A stretch of 64,000 nt of DNA, taken from contig SVHH01000003.1 of assembly GCA_015055945.1 (NCBI GenBank), forward strand, positions 147,138-211,137, given 5' to 3'. Made by a program: the position numbers and the translations under genes. The DNA comes from Clostridiales bacterium. GTDB lineage: Bacteria > Bacillota > Clostridia > Christensenellales > Borkfalkiaceae. Under the pieces are notes generated by a model, which saw nothing but the letters and a program-made list of their open reading frames with translations, was not told where the DNA came from and made no database searches. Of the stretch, positions 19,415 through 29,596 are shown piece after piece (positions within the stretch are counted from its first letter, which is position 1; each line of letters opens with the position of its first letter).

Positions 19415-20164
19415 ATGAAAAAACTACTTGAACTGAAAAACGTTTCGCTAACCTACTATACGGTTAGTGATGAAATAAAAGCGGTTGAAAACTTAAGTTT
19501 TGACTGTTTGGACGGCGAATTTACTTCAATTATTGGACCGTCAGGCTGCGGAAAAACAACGATATTATCATTGATTGCTGGGCTTATCAAAGCAACTGAA
19601 GGCGAAATTTTCATAAATGGCAACTCTACTCCATCTCACGATAATTTGGCGTATATGCTGCAAAAAGACCAACTTTTTCCGTGGCGAACAATAGAAAAAA
19701 ACGTTTATCTTCCGCTAGAAATAAAAAAGAGTATTAATGAACAAACAAAAGAATTTGCAAACAATTTACTTGAAAAATACGGATTAAGCGAATTTAAGAA
19801 AAAATATCCATCACAATTATCGGGCGGTATGCGGCAACGCGCCGCGCTTATTCGCACGCTTGTTTCTAATCCGTCGCTTTTACTACTTGATGAACCGTTT
19901 TCTGCTTTAGATTCTCAAACACGCCTATCCGTTTGCGATGACGTATATAAAATTATAAAACACGAGCAAAAAACTGCAGTTTTAGTTACCCACGACATAT
20001 CTGAAGCAATCTCTATGTCTGACAAAATCATAGTCCTAACCGATAGGCCAGCAAAGGTTAAATGCATTTTTAGACCAACTATTGAAGGAGCAACCCCATT
20101 AAAGAAAAGAGAAGATAAAGAATTCAGTATTTGGTTTGAAAAAATATGGAAGGAGTTACACTAA
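19415..20164 (+). CDS. ABC importer ATP-binding protein (SsuB/TauB/ThiZ type)
   Basis: A 249-residue ATPase with Walker A GPSGCGKTT, the Q-loop, signature LSGGMRQRAALIRTL, Walker B LLLLDEPFSALD, and the switch histidine in VTHDISEA. It powers the importer formed with the flanking genes. Its stop codon overlaps the start of the permease gene (TAATG), which points to coupled translation and a fixed complex. It belongs to the nitrate/sulfonate/thiamine-precursor ABC class. Confidence 0.93.
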   Translation: MKKLLELKNVSLTYYTVSDEIKAVENLSFDCLDGEFTSIIGPSGCGKTTILSLIAGLIKATEGEIFINGNSTPSHDNLAYMLQKDQLFPWRTIEKNVYLPLEIKKSINEQTKEFANNLLEKYGLSEFKKKYPSQLSGGMRQRAALIRTLVSNPSLLLLDEPFSALDSQTRLSVCDDVYKIIKHEQKTAVLVTHDISEAISMSDKIIVLTDRPAKVKCIFRPTIEGATPLKKREDKEFSIWFEKIWKELH

Positions 20165-20979
20165 TGAAGAAAGATACAACTCAATTTTCACCCAAACATC
20201 TTCTATATATTAAAAAAGTAAAACGAGAAAATATCTTTATATTTTCTATGCGATTTATTATCCTTGCCCTACTTTTAGGACTTTGGGAACTATTTGCAAC
20301 TTTAAACATTATCGATTCCTTTATAACTAGTAGTCCGTCAAAAATAGTTTTAACAATAAAAGACTTATGGGTAGAAAATAATCTTTTTTACCATATGCTT
20401 ATAACATTATACGAAACTGTTTTAGGCTTTCTTATAGCGGTTGGGGTTGGTTTTGTAGTTGCTCTTATTCTTTGGTGGTCAGAACGTTTAAGACGCATTT
20501 TAGAACCTTATATCGTAGTCCTAAATAGTTTACCCAAAATTGCTCTAGGTCCAATCATTATTGTTTGGTGTGGAAGTGGAAGTAAAGCAATAATTTTTAT
20601 GGCAATTTTAATAGGCGTAATCGTAGCGATTATGACCATGCTTAACGGCTTTTTATCAACGGATAAAAACAAGATTTTATTGCTTAAATCAATGGGTGCG
20701 ACTAAATTTCAAACATTGACAAAATTAGTTATACCCGGAAGTTTTCCTACTCTAATCAGTATGCTAAAGATTAGTGTTGGGCTTGCTTGGGTTGGCTCTA
20801 TTATGGGCGAATATTTAGTTTCGAGAGCAGGCTTAGGTTATCTAATCGTATACGGCGGCCAAGTTTTTAAACTTGACTTAGTTATGGCTGCAACAGTTGT
20901 TCTTTGCGCCTTAGCAACCCTTATGTACGCTTTCGTTGCTTTACTTGAACGACTTTTAATAAAAGAAATTAAAAAATAA
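20164..20979 (+). CDS. ABC importer permease (SsuC/TauC/ThiX type)
   Basis: A 271-residue membrane protein with about six hydrophobic helices and the EAA-loop region (MGATKFQTLTKLVIPGSFP) that contacts the ATPase. The start is the ATG at 20164, eight bases after AAGGAG and overlapping the previous stop by one base; an in-frame ATG at 20146 lies before this site and is unlikely. It forms the membrane channel of the NMT1/THI5-type importer. The gene is followed at once by a strong bidirectional terminator. Confidence 0.92.
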   Translation: MKKDTTQFSPKHLLYIKKVKRENIFIFSMRFIILALLLGLWELFATLNIIDSFITSSPSKIVLTIKDLWVENNLFYHMLITLYETVLGFLIAVGVGFVVALILWWSERLRRILEPYIVVLNSLPKIALGPIIIVWCGSGSKAIIFMAILIGVIVAIMTMLNGFLSTDKNKILLLKSMGATKFQTLTKLVIPGSFPTLISMLKISVGLAWVGSIMGEYLVSRAGLGYLIVYGGQVFKLDLVMAATVVLCALATLMYAFVALLERLLIKEIKK

Positions 20980-20982
20980 CTA

Positions 20983-21014
20983 AAAGGGCGAACAAATTTG
21001 TTCGCCCTTTTACT
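20983..21014. terminator. bidirectional terminator between the ABC operon and the metal ATPase gene
   Basis: Perfect 28-base inverted repeat (AAAGGGCGAACAAA / TTTGTTCGCCCTTT, 20983-21010). It is A-rich on the left and T-rich on the right and lies between two converging genes. Confidence 0.85.
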
Positions 21015-22974
21015 ATTTATCTTTATTGATTGAACAGCATAAAGAATTTATAACCGCAAAAATCATTACTCCAACGTCACCAAACATCGCTAGCCAAATA
21101 GGAACGCTAAAAATCACACTAGACAACATTATTAAAACTTTAACCGCTATTGAAAACACGATATTAAACGTTACAACACTCTTGATTTTTTTCGAATATT
21201 TAACTGCAAACGGAAGTTTAATTAAATCGTCGTTCATAATGATAACGTCGGCACTTTCCATAGCAATTTCACTACCCATTCCGCCCATAGCAACGCCAAC
21301 GTCTGAAGCGGCAAGTGTTGGGCTATCGTTAATACCATCTCCAACGTAAACCTTTATACCCTTTTCATCTTTAGATATTTCTTTAAATGTTTTTAATTTA
21401 TCTTCGGGCAATAACTGAGCAAAAACATCATCAATTCCAACGCTTTTACCAACTTCGTTAGCAACTACAACGTTATCGCCTGATAACATATAAGTTTTTT
21501 TAACGCCTAATTTTTTAAGTTTATTTACAGCCAAGACACTATTTGGTTTTACAGCGTCTTTTAATAAAATACTAGCAGCGTGCTTTCCGTCAACAGCAAC
21601 AAAAATCTGCGTACCAAAATATTCGCTTTTAACGATTTCTATATTGTTTTCTTGTAACAAAAGTTCGTTACCTACTAAAATACTTTTTCCATCAATACTG
21701 CCAATCATCCCGCACCCAGCAATTTCACTAACACCACTTGCAATATATTCGCTCTTTTCAATACTATTAACTATAACCTTTGATATAGGATGATTTGATT
21801 TAATTTCTAAAGGATATATAAGTTTTAATATCTCTTCACAACTAAAGCCATTAAACGTTCTAACTTCATCAATTTCAAACTCTCCCTTAGTCAAAGTGCC
21901 AGTTTTGTCAAACACAAAGACACTTGATTTCGCTAGTTTTTCAATGAAGTTACTGCCCTTTACTAGCACACCATTTTTAGCAAGCGCACCAATACCGACA
22001 AAAAATGCTAAAGGAACGGAAATTACTAATGCACACGGACAAGAAACCACTAAAAACGATAGGCTTTTATAAATCCATTTAACAAAATTCATATTGTCAA
22101 ATAGCGGAACGACAAATGCAATGATTGCAGCAAGAAACAATACAATCGGCGTATAAACTTTTGCAAATGCACTTATAAATTTTTGGCTTTTTGCCTTTTT
22201 AGAAGTAGCCCCTTCTACAAGTTGAATTATGCGTTCAACGTTGCTATCTTTATAAAGTTTTTTAGTTTTAATAACAAAAGCATCTCCAACGTTTATTGCA
22301 CCGCTAAAAACAGTTTCACCGTTACGGACAAGTGCAAGTTTACTCTCGCCAGTTATTGCCTTTACGTCAAGTTCAACGGGCGCACCCATTAAAAAACCGT
22401 CTATTGCAACTCGTTCCCCTTTTCTAACTTCAATAAAAGAACCGACTTCAACGTCTTCAGGCTTAGCATCTTTAATTCCAGTTTTATCTATTAGATGAAC
22501 GACCGTGCTCTTTAAACTTGCAAGCCCAGCGATTTTTTTACGAGAACTGCCCGTTGCAATACCTTCAAGCATTTCCCCAAACGAAAAAAGCGTAACAATA
22601 AACGCACCTTCAAAGTATTCGCCTAGGATAAAAGCAGTAACCGATGCAATTGCCATCAAAAGATTTTCATCAAAAATCTTTCCTTTGCAAATATTTTTAA
22701 CGCAGTTTATAATAAGTTCAAATCCACAAACAAGTGCAGCACATATAAATAAAATGAGTTGTAACACTTCACTTGAAATAAAACAAGCCGCAATAATCAA
22801 TATCGCAGATATAAATATTTTGATAAAATCAAACTTAAAAGCACAAAAAACGCTCTCAGTTGAATTTATAACTTCTTCTGCTTTTGCAGCGCAATGTTCA
22901 CAGCCGCAAGAAAGCCCTTCTACCCCGTGAGAATGATTATCGAGACTATGTGAGTGATTATGTTCGTTCTTCAT
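21013..22974 (-). CDS. P1B-type heavy-metal exporting ATPase (Zn/Cd class)
   Basis: A 653-residue metal efflux pump of the cytoplasmic membrane. Instead of the common HMA domain, the N-terminus is His-rich (seven His in the first 27 residues) followed by CGCEHC. Further on are the CPC metal site (Cys312, Cys314), the phosphorylated Asp356 in DKTGT, the SNHP motif and GDGINDSP. CPC with this layout and the link to a SmtB/CzrA-like repressor favour Zn(II), Cd(II) or related ions over copper. A copy of the repressor's probable operator lies just before the gene. Confidence 0.93.
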   Translation of the reverse strand: MKNEHNHSHSLDNHSHGVEGLSCGCEHCAAKAEEVINSTESVFCAFKFDFIKIFISAILIIAACFISSEVLQLILFICAALVCGFELIINCVKNICKGKIFDENLLMAIASVTAFILGEYFEGAFIVTLFSFGEMLEGIATGSSRKKIAGLASLKSTVVHLIDKTGIKDAKPEDVEVGSFIEVRKGERVAIDGFLMGAPVELDVKAITGESKLALVRNGETVFSGAINVGDAFVIKTKKLYKDSNVERIIQLVEGATSKKAKSQKFISAFAKVYTPIVLFLAAIIAFVVPLFDNMNFVKWIYKSLSFLVVSCPCALVISVPLAFFVGIGALAKNGVLVKGSNFIEKLAKSSVFVFDKTGTLTKGEFEIDEVRTFNGFSCEEILKLIYPLEIKSNHPISKVIVNSIEKSEYIASGVSEIAGCGMIGSIDGKSILVGNELLLQENNIEIVKSEYFGTQIFVAVDGKHAASILLKDAVKPNSVLAVNKLKKLGVKKTYMLSGDNVVVANEVGKSVGIDDVFAQLLPEDKLKTFKEISKDEKGIKVYVGDGINDSPTLAASDVGVAMGGMGSEIAMESADVIIMNDDLIKLPFAVKYSKKIKSVVTFNIVFSIAVKVLIMLSSVIFSVPIWLAMFGDVGVMIFAVINSLCCSINKDK

Positions 22975-22992
22975 TTGCCTTCTCCTTACTTA

Positions 22993-23008
22993 ATTAGCAA
23001 CCACTAAT
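22993..23008. promoter_or_regulatory. probable ArsR-family operator upstream of the metal ATPase gene
   Basis: Inverted repeat ATTAG-N6-CTAAT, identical in arms and spacing to the one in the repressor's own promoter (23403-23418). It lies 18 bases before the ATPase start codon. I see no convincing separate -35/-10 pair here, so it may roadblock read-through from the repressor gene or control a weak promoter. Confidence 0.6.
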
Positions 23009-23021
23009 ATATGGCTTATTA

Positions 23022-23048
23022 TTTAAGGCGACTAAATGCCGCCCTAAA
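23022..23048 (-). promoter_or_regulatory. hairpin between the metal-repressor gene and the ATPase gene
   Basis: An 11-base-pair stem (TTTAGGGCGGC / GTCGCCTTAAA, two G-T pairs) with a five-base loop directly follows the repressor stop codon. No T run follows, so it is not a classical terminator. It could protect the upstream message end or dampen read-through. Confidence 0.5.
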
Positions 23049-23049
23049 A

Positions 23050-23391
23050 TTAACAATGCCTATGTTGCAGTGCTGCTTTTATAATTGAAGCAACGTGCTC
23101 GTCAGCAATCGAGTATAAAACTTGGTTTGCTTCTTTTCTAGATTTAATAATCTTGCCGTCTTTAAGTTTTTTAAGATGTTGTGACGTTGCCGACTGTTTT
23201 GCGCCAGTAATTTCGCATATGTGATAAACGCAAAGTTCGCCTTCCATAAGCGCAAGTAAAATCTTCATTCTACTGTTATCGCCAAGTAAAGAAAAAATTT
23301 TGCTAACCGCTTCGACTTGCGCGCCATATTCCCCCGACGCGTTTAACTTTTCTTTTATTCCGTTGTGTTGATGTGATTCACACTTTTTCAT
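23050..23391 (-). CDS. ArsR/SmtB-family metal-sensing repressor (CzrA-like)
   Basis: A 113-residue winged-helix repressor that leaves DNA when it binds metal. The recognition helix region is CEITGAKQSATSQHLKKLK. The C-terminal helix carries Asp97, His99, His110 and His112, which closely matches the alpha-5 zinc site of SmtB/CzrA (Asp, His at +2, His at +13, then a ligand at about +16). The alpha-3 region ELCVYHIC also holds Cys54, His57 and Cys59, as in CadC-like sensors. It probably controls itself and the ATPase gene downstream through two copies of one palindrome. Confidence 0.93.
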   Translation of the reverse strand: MKKCESHQHNGIKEKLNASGEYGAQVEAVSKIFSLLGDNSRMKILLALMEGELCVYHICEITGAKQSATSQHLKKLKDGKIIKSRKEANQVLYSIADEHVASIIKAALQHRHC

Positions 23392-23400
23392 AAAGCACCT

Positions 23401-23420
23401 ATATTAGTATTTGCTAATAT
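23401..23420. promoter_or_regulatory. operator of the ArsR-family repressor gene
   Basis: Perfect inverted repeat ATATTAG-N6-CTAATAT. It overlaps the downstream end of the -10 element and covers the likely transcription start, an arrangement expected for autorepression. Confidence 0.7.
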
Positions 23421-23447
23421 ATTAGCACAACGGTTAATAAATGTCAA
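23419..23447 (-). promoter_or_regulatory. sigma-A promoter of the ArsR-family repressor gene
   Basis: -35 TTGACA (23442-23447), 17-base spacer, -10 TAATAT (23419-23424), minus strand. Confidence 0.8.
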
Positions 23448-23463
23448 GCGTTTTAATTATGCT

Positions 23464-24942
23464 TTATAAAAGAATACAAATAATTCCGCCGCGGCTTTCG
23501 TTAACTATTCGAGTTAAAGTTTTTCTCATTTTGTGCTGCGCTTCTTTGGGCATAGCGGTAAGTTTACCCGCCAAACCTTCGTTAACTAAATCGTGTAATG
23601 ATTTACCAAACATATTCGTTTCCCAAATACCTGCTGGATTATCTTCAAATTTAGTCATAATATAGTTTATTAAGTCTTCGCCTTGCTTTTCAGTTCCTAC
23701 GATAGGCGCAACTTCAGTTTCAACATCGACTTTCATTATATGTAAACTGGGCGCTGATGCTTTTAATTTTACGCCGTATTTACCGCCTTGTTTTACTAAA
23801 ACAGGCTCTTCTAAATCCATTTCATCAACGGTCGGCAACACCACGCCGTAACCATTTTCATCAGCATCTAAAAGTGCGTCTTTAATCTTTTGGTAACGTT
23901 TCTTTTCGCTTGCAAAAGATTTAATATAACTCATTAAATGGTAATCGTCTTCAATCTCTTCATCACATTCGCGCGATAAAACTTTATAAAACAAACCGTC
24001 TTTTGGCTTTAATTCATATTCACTTTTACCGCAATCAAGTTTTAATTCTGATAAAGTTACGCCATCAAAATTATCGCTTTCTTCAAAAATTGTATCAAGT
24101 GCGGGATAATCACGCATTTTTTTGATTGATTTTGAACCTTCCTTAATTCTTTCAATCATTTCACAAATTACACTGCTATCGGACGGCAGTGCGCGCATCC
24201 ATGACGGAATTTTAACGTCAAAAGAACACATAGGAAATTCAAGAAGTACTTTTTCCATAATAGCACTTATATCTTCCGCGGTCATTGATAAAACGTCCAC
24301 GCAATGAACTGTTACACCGTGCTTTCTCTCTAATTCGCTTGCAAGTTTTAACGTTGCGTCCGCGTTGGGCGTTTTTGTGTTTAACACAACGATAAATGGC
24401 TTATTTAATCCCTTTAATTCATCAATAACTTTTTCTTCAGCCGCAATATAATTATGGCGCGCAATTTCGCCAAAACTGCCGTCGGTTGTTACCACAACCC
24501 CAACTGTTGAATACTCGTCGATTACTTTTTTCGTGCCGATAAACGCCGCTTTTTCAAAAGGAATTTCCTTATCATCCCAAGGCGTTTTAACTAAGCGGGG
24601 TTTTTTATCTTCTTCATGCCCCACCGCACCATCAACTAAATACCCAACGCAATCAACTAGCCTTACGTTTGCAGATGCTTTGTTCTTAAACTGAACTTTG
24701 ACAGCGTTTGCAGGTATAAACTTCGGTTGAGTAGTCATAATCGTTTTTCCGTCAGCCGACTGCGGCATTTCATCGGTTGCAATTTGCTTTTGTAATTTAT
24801 TACTAATGTTAGGCAGTACTAACTGCTCCATAAATTTACTAATAAAAGTTGACTTACCCGTACGCACCGGGCCCACTACGCCTATATAAATATCCCCACC
24901 AGTACGCGCAGAAATATCTTTATAGATATTGTATTTTTCCAT
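23464..24942 (-). CDS. spoIVA: stage IV sporulation protein A, spore coat basement ATPase
   Basis: SpoIVA polymerises on the forespore surface in an ATP-dependent way to form the base of the spore coat. The Walker A-like GPVRTGKSTF sits near the N-terminus after the typical EKYNIYKDI opening, and the protein ends in the hydrophobic GGIICILL tail that in the family helps anchor it. About 492 residues is the normal length. I choose the ATG at 24942 because GGGAGG lies seven bases before it; the upstream in-frame ATG at 24957 precedes that site. It shows that the lineage has the core sporulation programme. It is last in the pncB-to-spoIVA gene run. Confidence 0.97.
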   Translation of the reverse strand: MEKYNIYKDISARTGGDIYIGVVGPVRTGKSTFISKFMEQLVLPNISNKLQKQIATDEMPQSADGKTIMTTQPKFIPANAVKVQFKNKASANVRLVDCVGYLVDGAVGHEEDKKPRLVKTPWDDKEIPFEKAAFIGTKKVIDEYSTVGVVVTTDGSFGEIARHNYIAAEEKVIDELKGLNKPFIVVLNTKTPNADATLKLASELERKHGVTVHCVDVLSMTAEDISAIMEKVLLEFPMCSFDVKIPSWMRALPSDSSVICEMIERIKEGSKSIKKMRDYPALDTIFEESDNFDGVTLSELKLDCGKSEYELKPKDGLFYKVLSRECDEEIEDDYHLMSYIKSFASEKKRYQKIKDALLDADENGYGVVLPTVDEMDLEEPVLVKQGGKYGVKLKASAPSLHIMKVDVETEVAPIVGTEKQGEDLINYIMTKFEDNPAGIWETNMFGKSLHDLVNEGLAGKLTAMPKEAQHKMRKTLTRIVNESRGGIICILL

Positions 24943-25002
24943 AAAAAAACCTCCCATACATTACACAAGTAATATATGAGAGACTTCTTTGTATTATGAA
25001 AA

Positions 25003-25752
25003 TTATTTAATTTTTTCCATATCTTGCTTTTCTTGTGCTTTCTTAAGTTTCATCTTAACGACCATTTGTTTAATGGACGTGGGATGTTCTTCCCCCGCGA
25101 GCATTCTTTCTATATTATGTCTATGCGCAAGCCAAGTAAATAAGCATATTGCAAGAATTAAAAGATTTGAAACAATATAATACACAAGCGAATTCGTTAC
25201 CGTATTATATGCAAAAAATAATCTTAACGCGCTACCGATTGCAGGGGGTGTTATAGCAATAAACGAGCCCATTGCACCAAATTCAGTAATATAAATGAAT
25301 ACGCCAGCGGCAACGAGCGCCATTATTATTAAAACCGCCCATTCCCAGCCGAAAAGGCTTGAACAAACCAAAAATACACCGATAGTCGACGCGATACCCT
25401 TCCCGCCTTTAAACTTTAAAAATACGGGATAAATATGACCAAGCACGGCAGATAATCCACAAAGATATATTGCAAGGTCGCTTACAACAAATTCCGTACC
25501 GTAAAAGTAGCTGTCTTTAGTCAAAAAATAAGCAACTAAAGTAGGTATTACACCTTTCATAATGTCTAAAAAGAAAGTGAGAAGCCCCGCTTTTAAGCCT
25601 AAGTTACGGCTCATATTAAGTGTTCCAGGGTTACCACTACCCACTGCTCTAATATCCACTTTTTTTGTTTTAGCAATAATTAAAGCCCAATTTAAGTTGC
25701 CAATAAGATAACTTGATATAGACAAAATAACAAGCAACCAAAAATTACTCAT
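25003..25752 (-). CDS. plsY: acyl-phosphate:glycerol-3-phosphate acyltransferase
   Basis: A polytopic membrane enzyme that starts phospholipid synthesis by moving an acyl group from acyl-phosphate to glycerol-3-phosphate. The three PlsY motifs are present: GSGNPGTLN (usually GSGNPGATN), KFKGGKGIAST, and HRHNIERMLAGEEH. At 249 residues it is longer than the usual 200 or so, mostly through loops and a charged tail. It overlaps der by eight bases. The der-plsY-spoIVA order is common in Clostridia. Confidence 0.94.
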   Translation of the reverse strand: MSNFWLLVILSISSYLIGNLNWALIIAKTKKVDIRAVGSGNPGTLNMSRNLGLKAGLLTFFLDIMKGVIPTLVAYFLTKDSYFYGTEFVVSDLAIYLCGLSAVLGHIYPVFLKFKGGKGIASTIGVFLVCSSLFGWEWAVLIIMALVAAGVFIYITEFGAMGSFIAITPPAIGSALRLFFAYNTVTNSLVYYIVSNLLILAICLFTWLAHRHNIERMLAGEEHPTSIKQMVVKMKLKKAQEKQDMEKIK

Positions 25753-27061
25753 CTTCGTTATTTTCCCTTACCATAATTTTAATAGGCGTACCAGAAAAAT
25801 CATAAGCCTTTCTTATGCAGTTTTCCAAATATCTCTTATACGAGAAGTGCATAATAGACGCGTCGTTTACGAATAAAATAAAGGTCGGCGGATTTACACC
25901 CATTTGTGTTACGTACTTAATTTTCAAACGCTTTCCGTTAACTGACGGCGGTTCATTTGCGCGAACGCAATCCAAAATCAAGTCGTTAAGTTGACCAGTT
26001 GATATTCTTCTAGTAGCGTTTTCAAGAACTTGAACTGACAAATCAAGAATTTTATCCGTTCTTTGACCAGTTTTTGCTGAAACGTAAATAGGTTTAATAT
26101 AGTCCATAAATTTGAGTGCTTCAGATAAATCAAAGTTGAATTTATTGATTGTATTCGTATCTTTTTCAACCAAATCCCACTTATTCATAACGATTACCGA
26201 AGGCTTGCCTTGTTCGTGAATATATCCACAAATCTTAACGTCTTGCTCGGTAACTCCTTCGTTAGCATCAATCATCATAATGCAAACATCCGCACGGCGA
26301 ATTGCACCGAGTGCACGAAGAACACTGTAATATTCCAAGTCTTCTTCTACGCTTTTCTTCTTTCTAATACCAGCGGTATCAATAAGAGTGTATTTTTTAT
26401 CTTTATACATAAAAGGCGTGTCGATAGCATCCCTTGTAGTGCCCGCTATGTCAGACACAATCGTCCTATCAAACCCTAGTAATTTATTACAAAGGCTTGA
26501 CTTGCCAGCATTAGGCTTACCAACAACGGCAAGTTTAACTGAATCGTCGTCTTCCTTCTCGCCTTCTTTATCAAATTTATCAACTACGTCATCTAAAAGT
26601 TCGCCTATACCAGTTCCGTGCTCTGCTGAAATGCCAAAAGGTTCACCCAAGCCTAAATTATAGAACTCATAGAGTTTTTCGGGGTCGTAATTATCGAGTT
26701 TGTTAACCGCCAAAACTACTGGCTTACCCGACTTTCTAAGTTTCATTGCAACATCTTCATCAGATGCGTTAAGCCCAGTTTTTGCATCGGTAAATAATAT
26801 GATTACGTCCGCGGTTTCTATTGCGATTTCCGCTTGTTTTTGAATATGTCGCCACATTTGGTCGGTTGATTTTAATTCAAGCCCACCAGTATCTACAAGC
26901 GTAAAGTACTGACCGCACCATTCTGCGTCAGCATAAAGTCTATCCCTAGTTACACCAGGAAAGTTTTCTACTATTGATATTTTTTTACCGACAACCTTAT
27001 TAAAAAACGTTGATTTACCAACGTTAGGTCTGCCGACAATTGCTACTAAAGGTTTAGCCAC
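25745..27061 (-). CDS. der: ribosome assembly GTPase Der (EngA)
   Basis: A 438-residue protein with two GTPase domains in tandem, G1 loops GRPNVGKST (residues 10-18) and GKPNAGKSS (about 182-190), and a C-terminal KH-like domain. This architecture is unique to Der, an essential factor for 50S subunit assembly. It lies between pyrR (14-base gap) and plsY (eight-base overlap). Confidence 0.97.
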   Translation of the reverse strand: MAKPLVAIVGRPNVGKSTFFNKVVGKKISIVENFPGVTRDRLYADAEWCGQYFTLVDTGGLELKSTDQMWRHIQKQAEIAIETADVIILFTDAKTGLNASDEDVAMKLRKSGKPVVLAVNKLDNYDPEKLYEFYNLGLGEPFGISAEHGTGIGELLDDVVDKFDKEGEKEDDDSVKLAVVGKPNAGKSSLCNKLLGFDRTIVSDIAGTTRDAIDTPFMYKDKKYTLIDTAGIRKKKSVEEDLEYYSVLRALGAIRRADVCIMMIDANEGVTEQDVKICGYIHEQGKPSVIVMNKWDLVEKDTNTINKFNFDLSEALKFMDYIKPIYVSAKTGQRTDKILDLSVQVLENATRRISTGQLNDLILDCVRANEPPSVNGKRLKIKYVTQMGVNPPTFILFVNDASIMHFSYKRYLENCIRKAYDFSGTPIKIMVRENNEDE

Positions 27062-27075
27062 TTAAATTCACGTCC

Positions 27076-28484
<1,409 letters not shown>

Positions 28485-28507
<23 letters not shown>

Positions 28508-29036
28508 TTGCATCATCTTTTTTCTTAAATACTGCGTTCTCATCTAAGAACAAGAAATGTATAATTAGCATAATTACGCCGATTGTCAAAAAGGTATCCG
28601 CTAAATTAAACACTGGAAAACGATAATTTCCGAAGATAAAACTTAAAAAGTCGGTTACACCGTTAAACATAAGCCTATCTATAAAGTTACCAACCGTTCC
28701 ACCAACGACGATAGCCAAAGCGTATTTAAGCCACGTGTAATTCTTCTTGAAAGCGTAAATATAGAATAAAACGAACAAAACTAGCGCAATGGCGGTTAAA
28801 ATCTTAAAGAAGATTTGCCCCCAAGAAACACCTGCAAGAAAACTCCATGCAGCACCAGTGTTTACCGTATAAGTTAAATAGAAAAAGTTTTCAATGACGG
28901 TAATATCATTATCCGCACAAACTTCAGCAAAGTGCTTTTTTGTAACTTGGTCGGCAACCACGCACATAAGCATCAACAATACGGGTATGCATTCTAAGAT
29001 TAGTCTTTTGAATCTATCAGCCCCAGTTCTTTGCAT
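28485..29036 (-). CDS. lspA: lipoprotein signal peptidase (signal peptidase II)
   Basis: A 183-residue membrane protease that removes signal peptides from prolipoproteins. The catalytic aspartates are Asp120 (GNFIDR) and Asp147 (FNLAD). Four hydrophobic helices are visible. A long N-terminal hydrophilic stretch and the charged C-terminal tail make it a little longer than the usual 150-170 residues. The start overlaps the preceding coiled-coil gene by 37 bases; GGAGG just before the ATG supports it. Confidence 0.95.
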
Positions 29037-29584
29037 AACTCCTCCAACTGTAATTCTCCGGGATTAAGCACTTCGTCAAGATTAAAGCCGTTATCACCAG
29101 TTGCAGCGATATAGTCGTTAATCTTTTCTTGCGGATTAAACTTTTTGCTCTTCCCACCGTCAATAATGCTTTCAAGTTCTTCGATAACTTCTTTGGCTTC
29201 TTTTTCATATTCGCCGCCAACAAGTTCTTTTAAGCGAAGCGCCTTTTGCACGGGCGGATAAAGCGGATATTTTTCTTCAAGCATTTGAAAATAATCATCC
29301 CACTTTTTAACAAACTCGTTTAATTTTTCAACCGCCGCCAAATACTCTCGTTTTGATTTTTCTTCTAAGTCAAATGCAGTTTTTTCCGCTCTAAGAAGCA
29401 TTGATAAAACCAACTTTTCCTTTTGGCTTAAGTTATCATTAAGCGCGTTAAAGGCTCTTATTTCTTGATTAAGTTTTTTAATAACTTCTTCTTGAGCTTT
29501 AATTCTTTTTTCGTATTCTCCCCTATAAGCGTTGATTAAAATTAACACTTCTTTTTTAGAATACTTTCCCTTACTGAGTTCCAA
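29000..29584 (-). CDS. predicted coiled-coil protein, possibly DivIVA-like
   Basis: A 194-residue hydrophilic protein, rich in Glu and Lys. A long predicted helix or coiled coil covers about residues 10-120 (heptad-like Leu/Ile in EYEKRIKAQEEVIKKLNQE), followed by an acidic, less ordered tail. No enzyme motif is visible. A DivIVA-type protein is a fair guess because of the short N-terminal segment before the coiled coil and because DivIVA genes often sit near lspA in Firmicutes, but sequence identity is too vague to be sure. It is 12 bases after pncB and overlaps lspA. Confidence 0.7.
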   Translation of the reverse strand: MELSKGKYSKKEVLILINAYRGEYEKRIKAQEEVIKKLNQEIRAFNALNDNLSQKEKLVLSMLLRAEKTAFDLEEKSKREYLAAVEKLNEFVKKWDDYFQMLEEKYPLYPPVQKALRLKELVGGEYEKEAKEVIEELESIIDGGKSKKFNPQEKINDYIAATGDNGFNLDEVLNPGELQLEELCKELGLIDSKD

Positions 29585-29596
29585 ATTACTCTCCCT

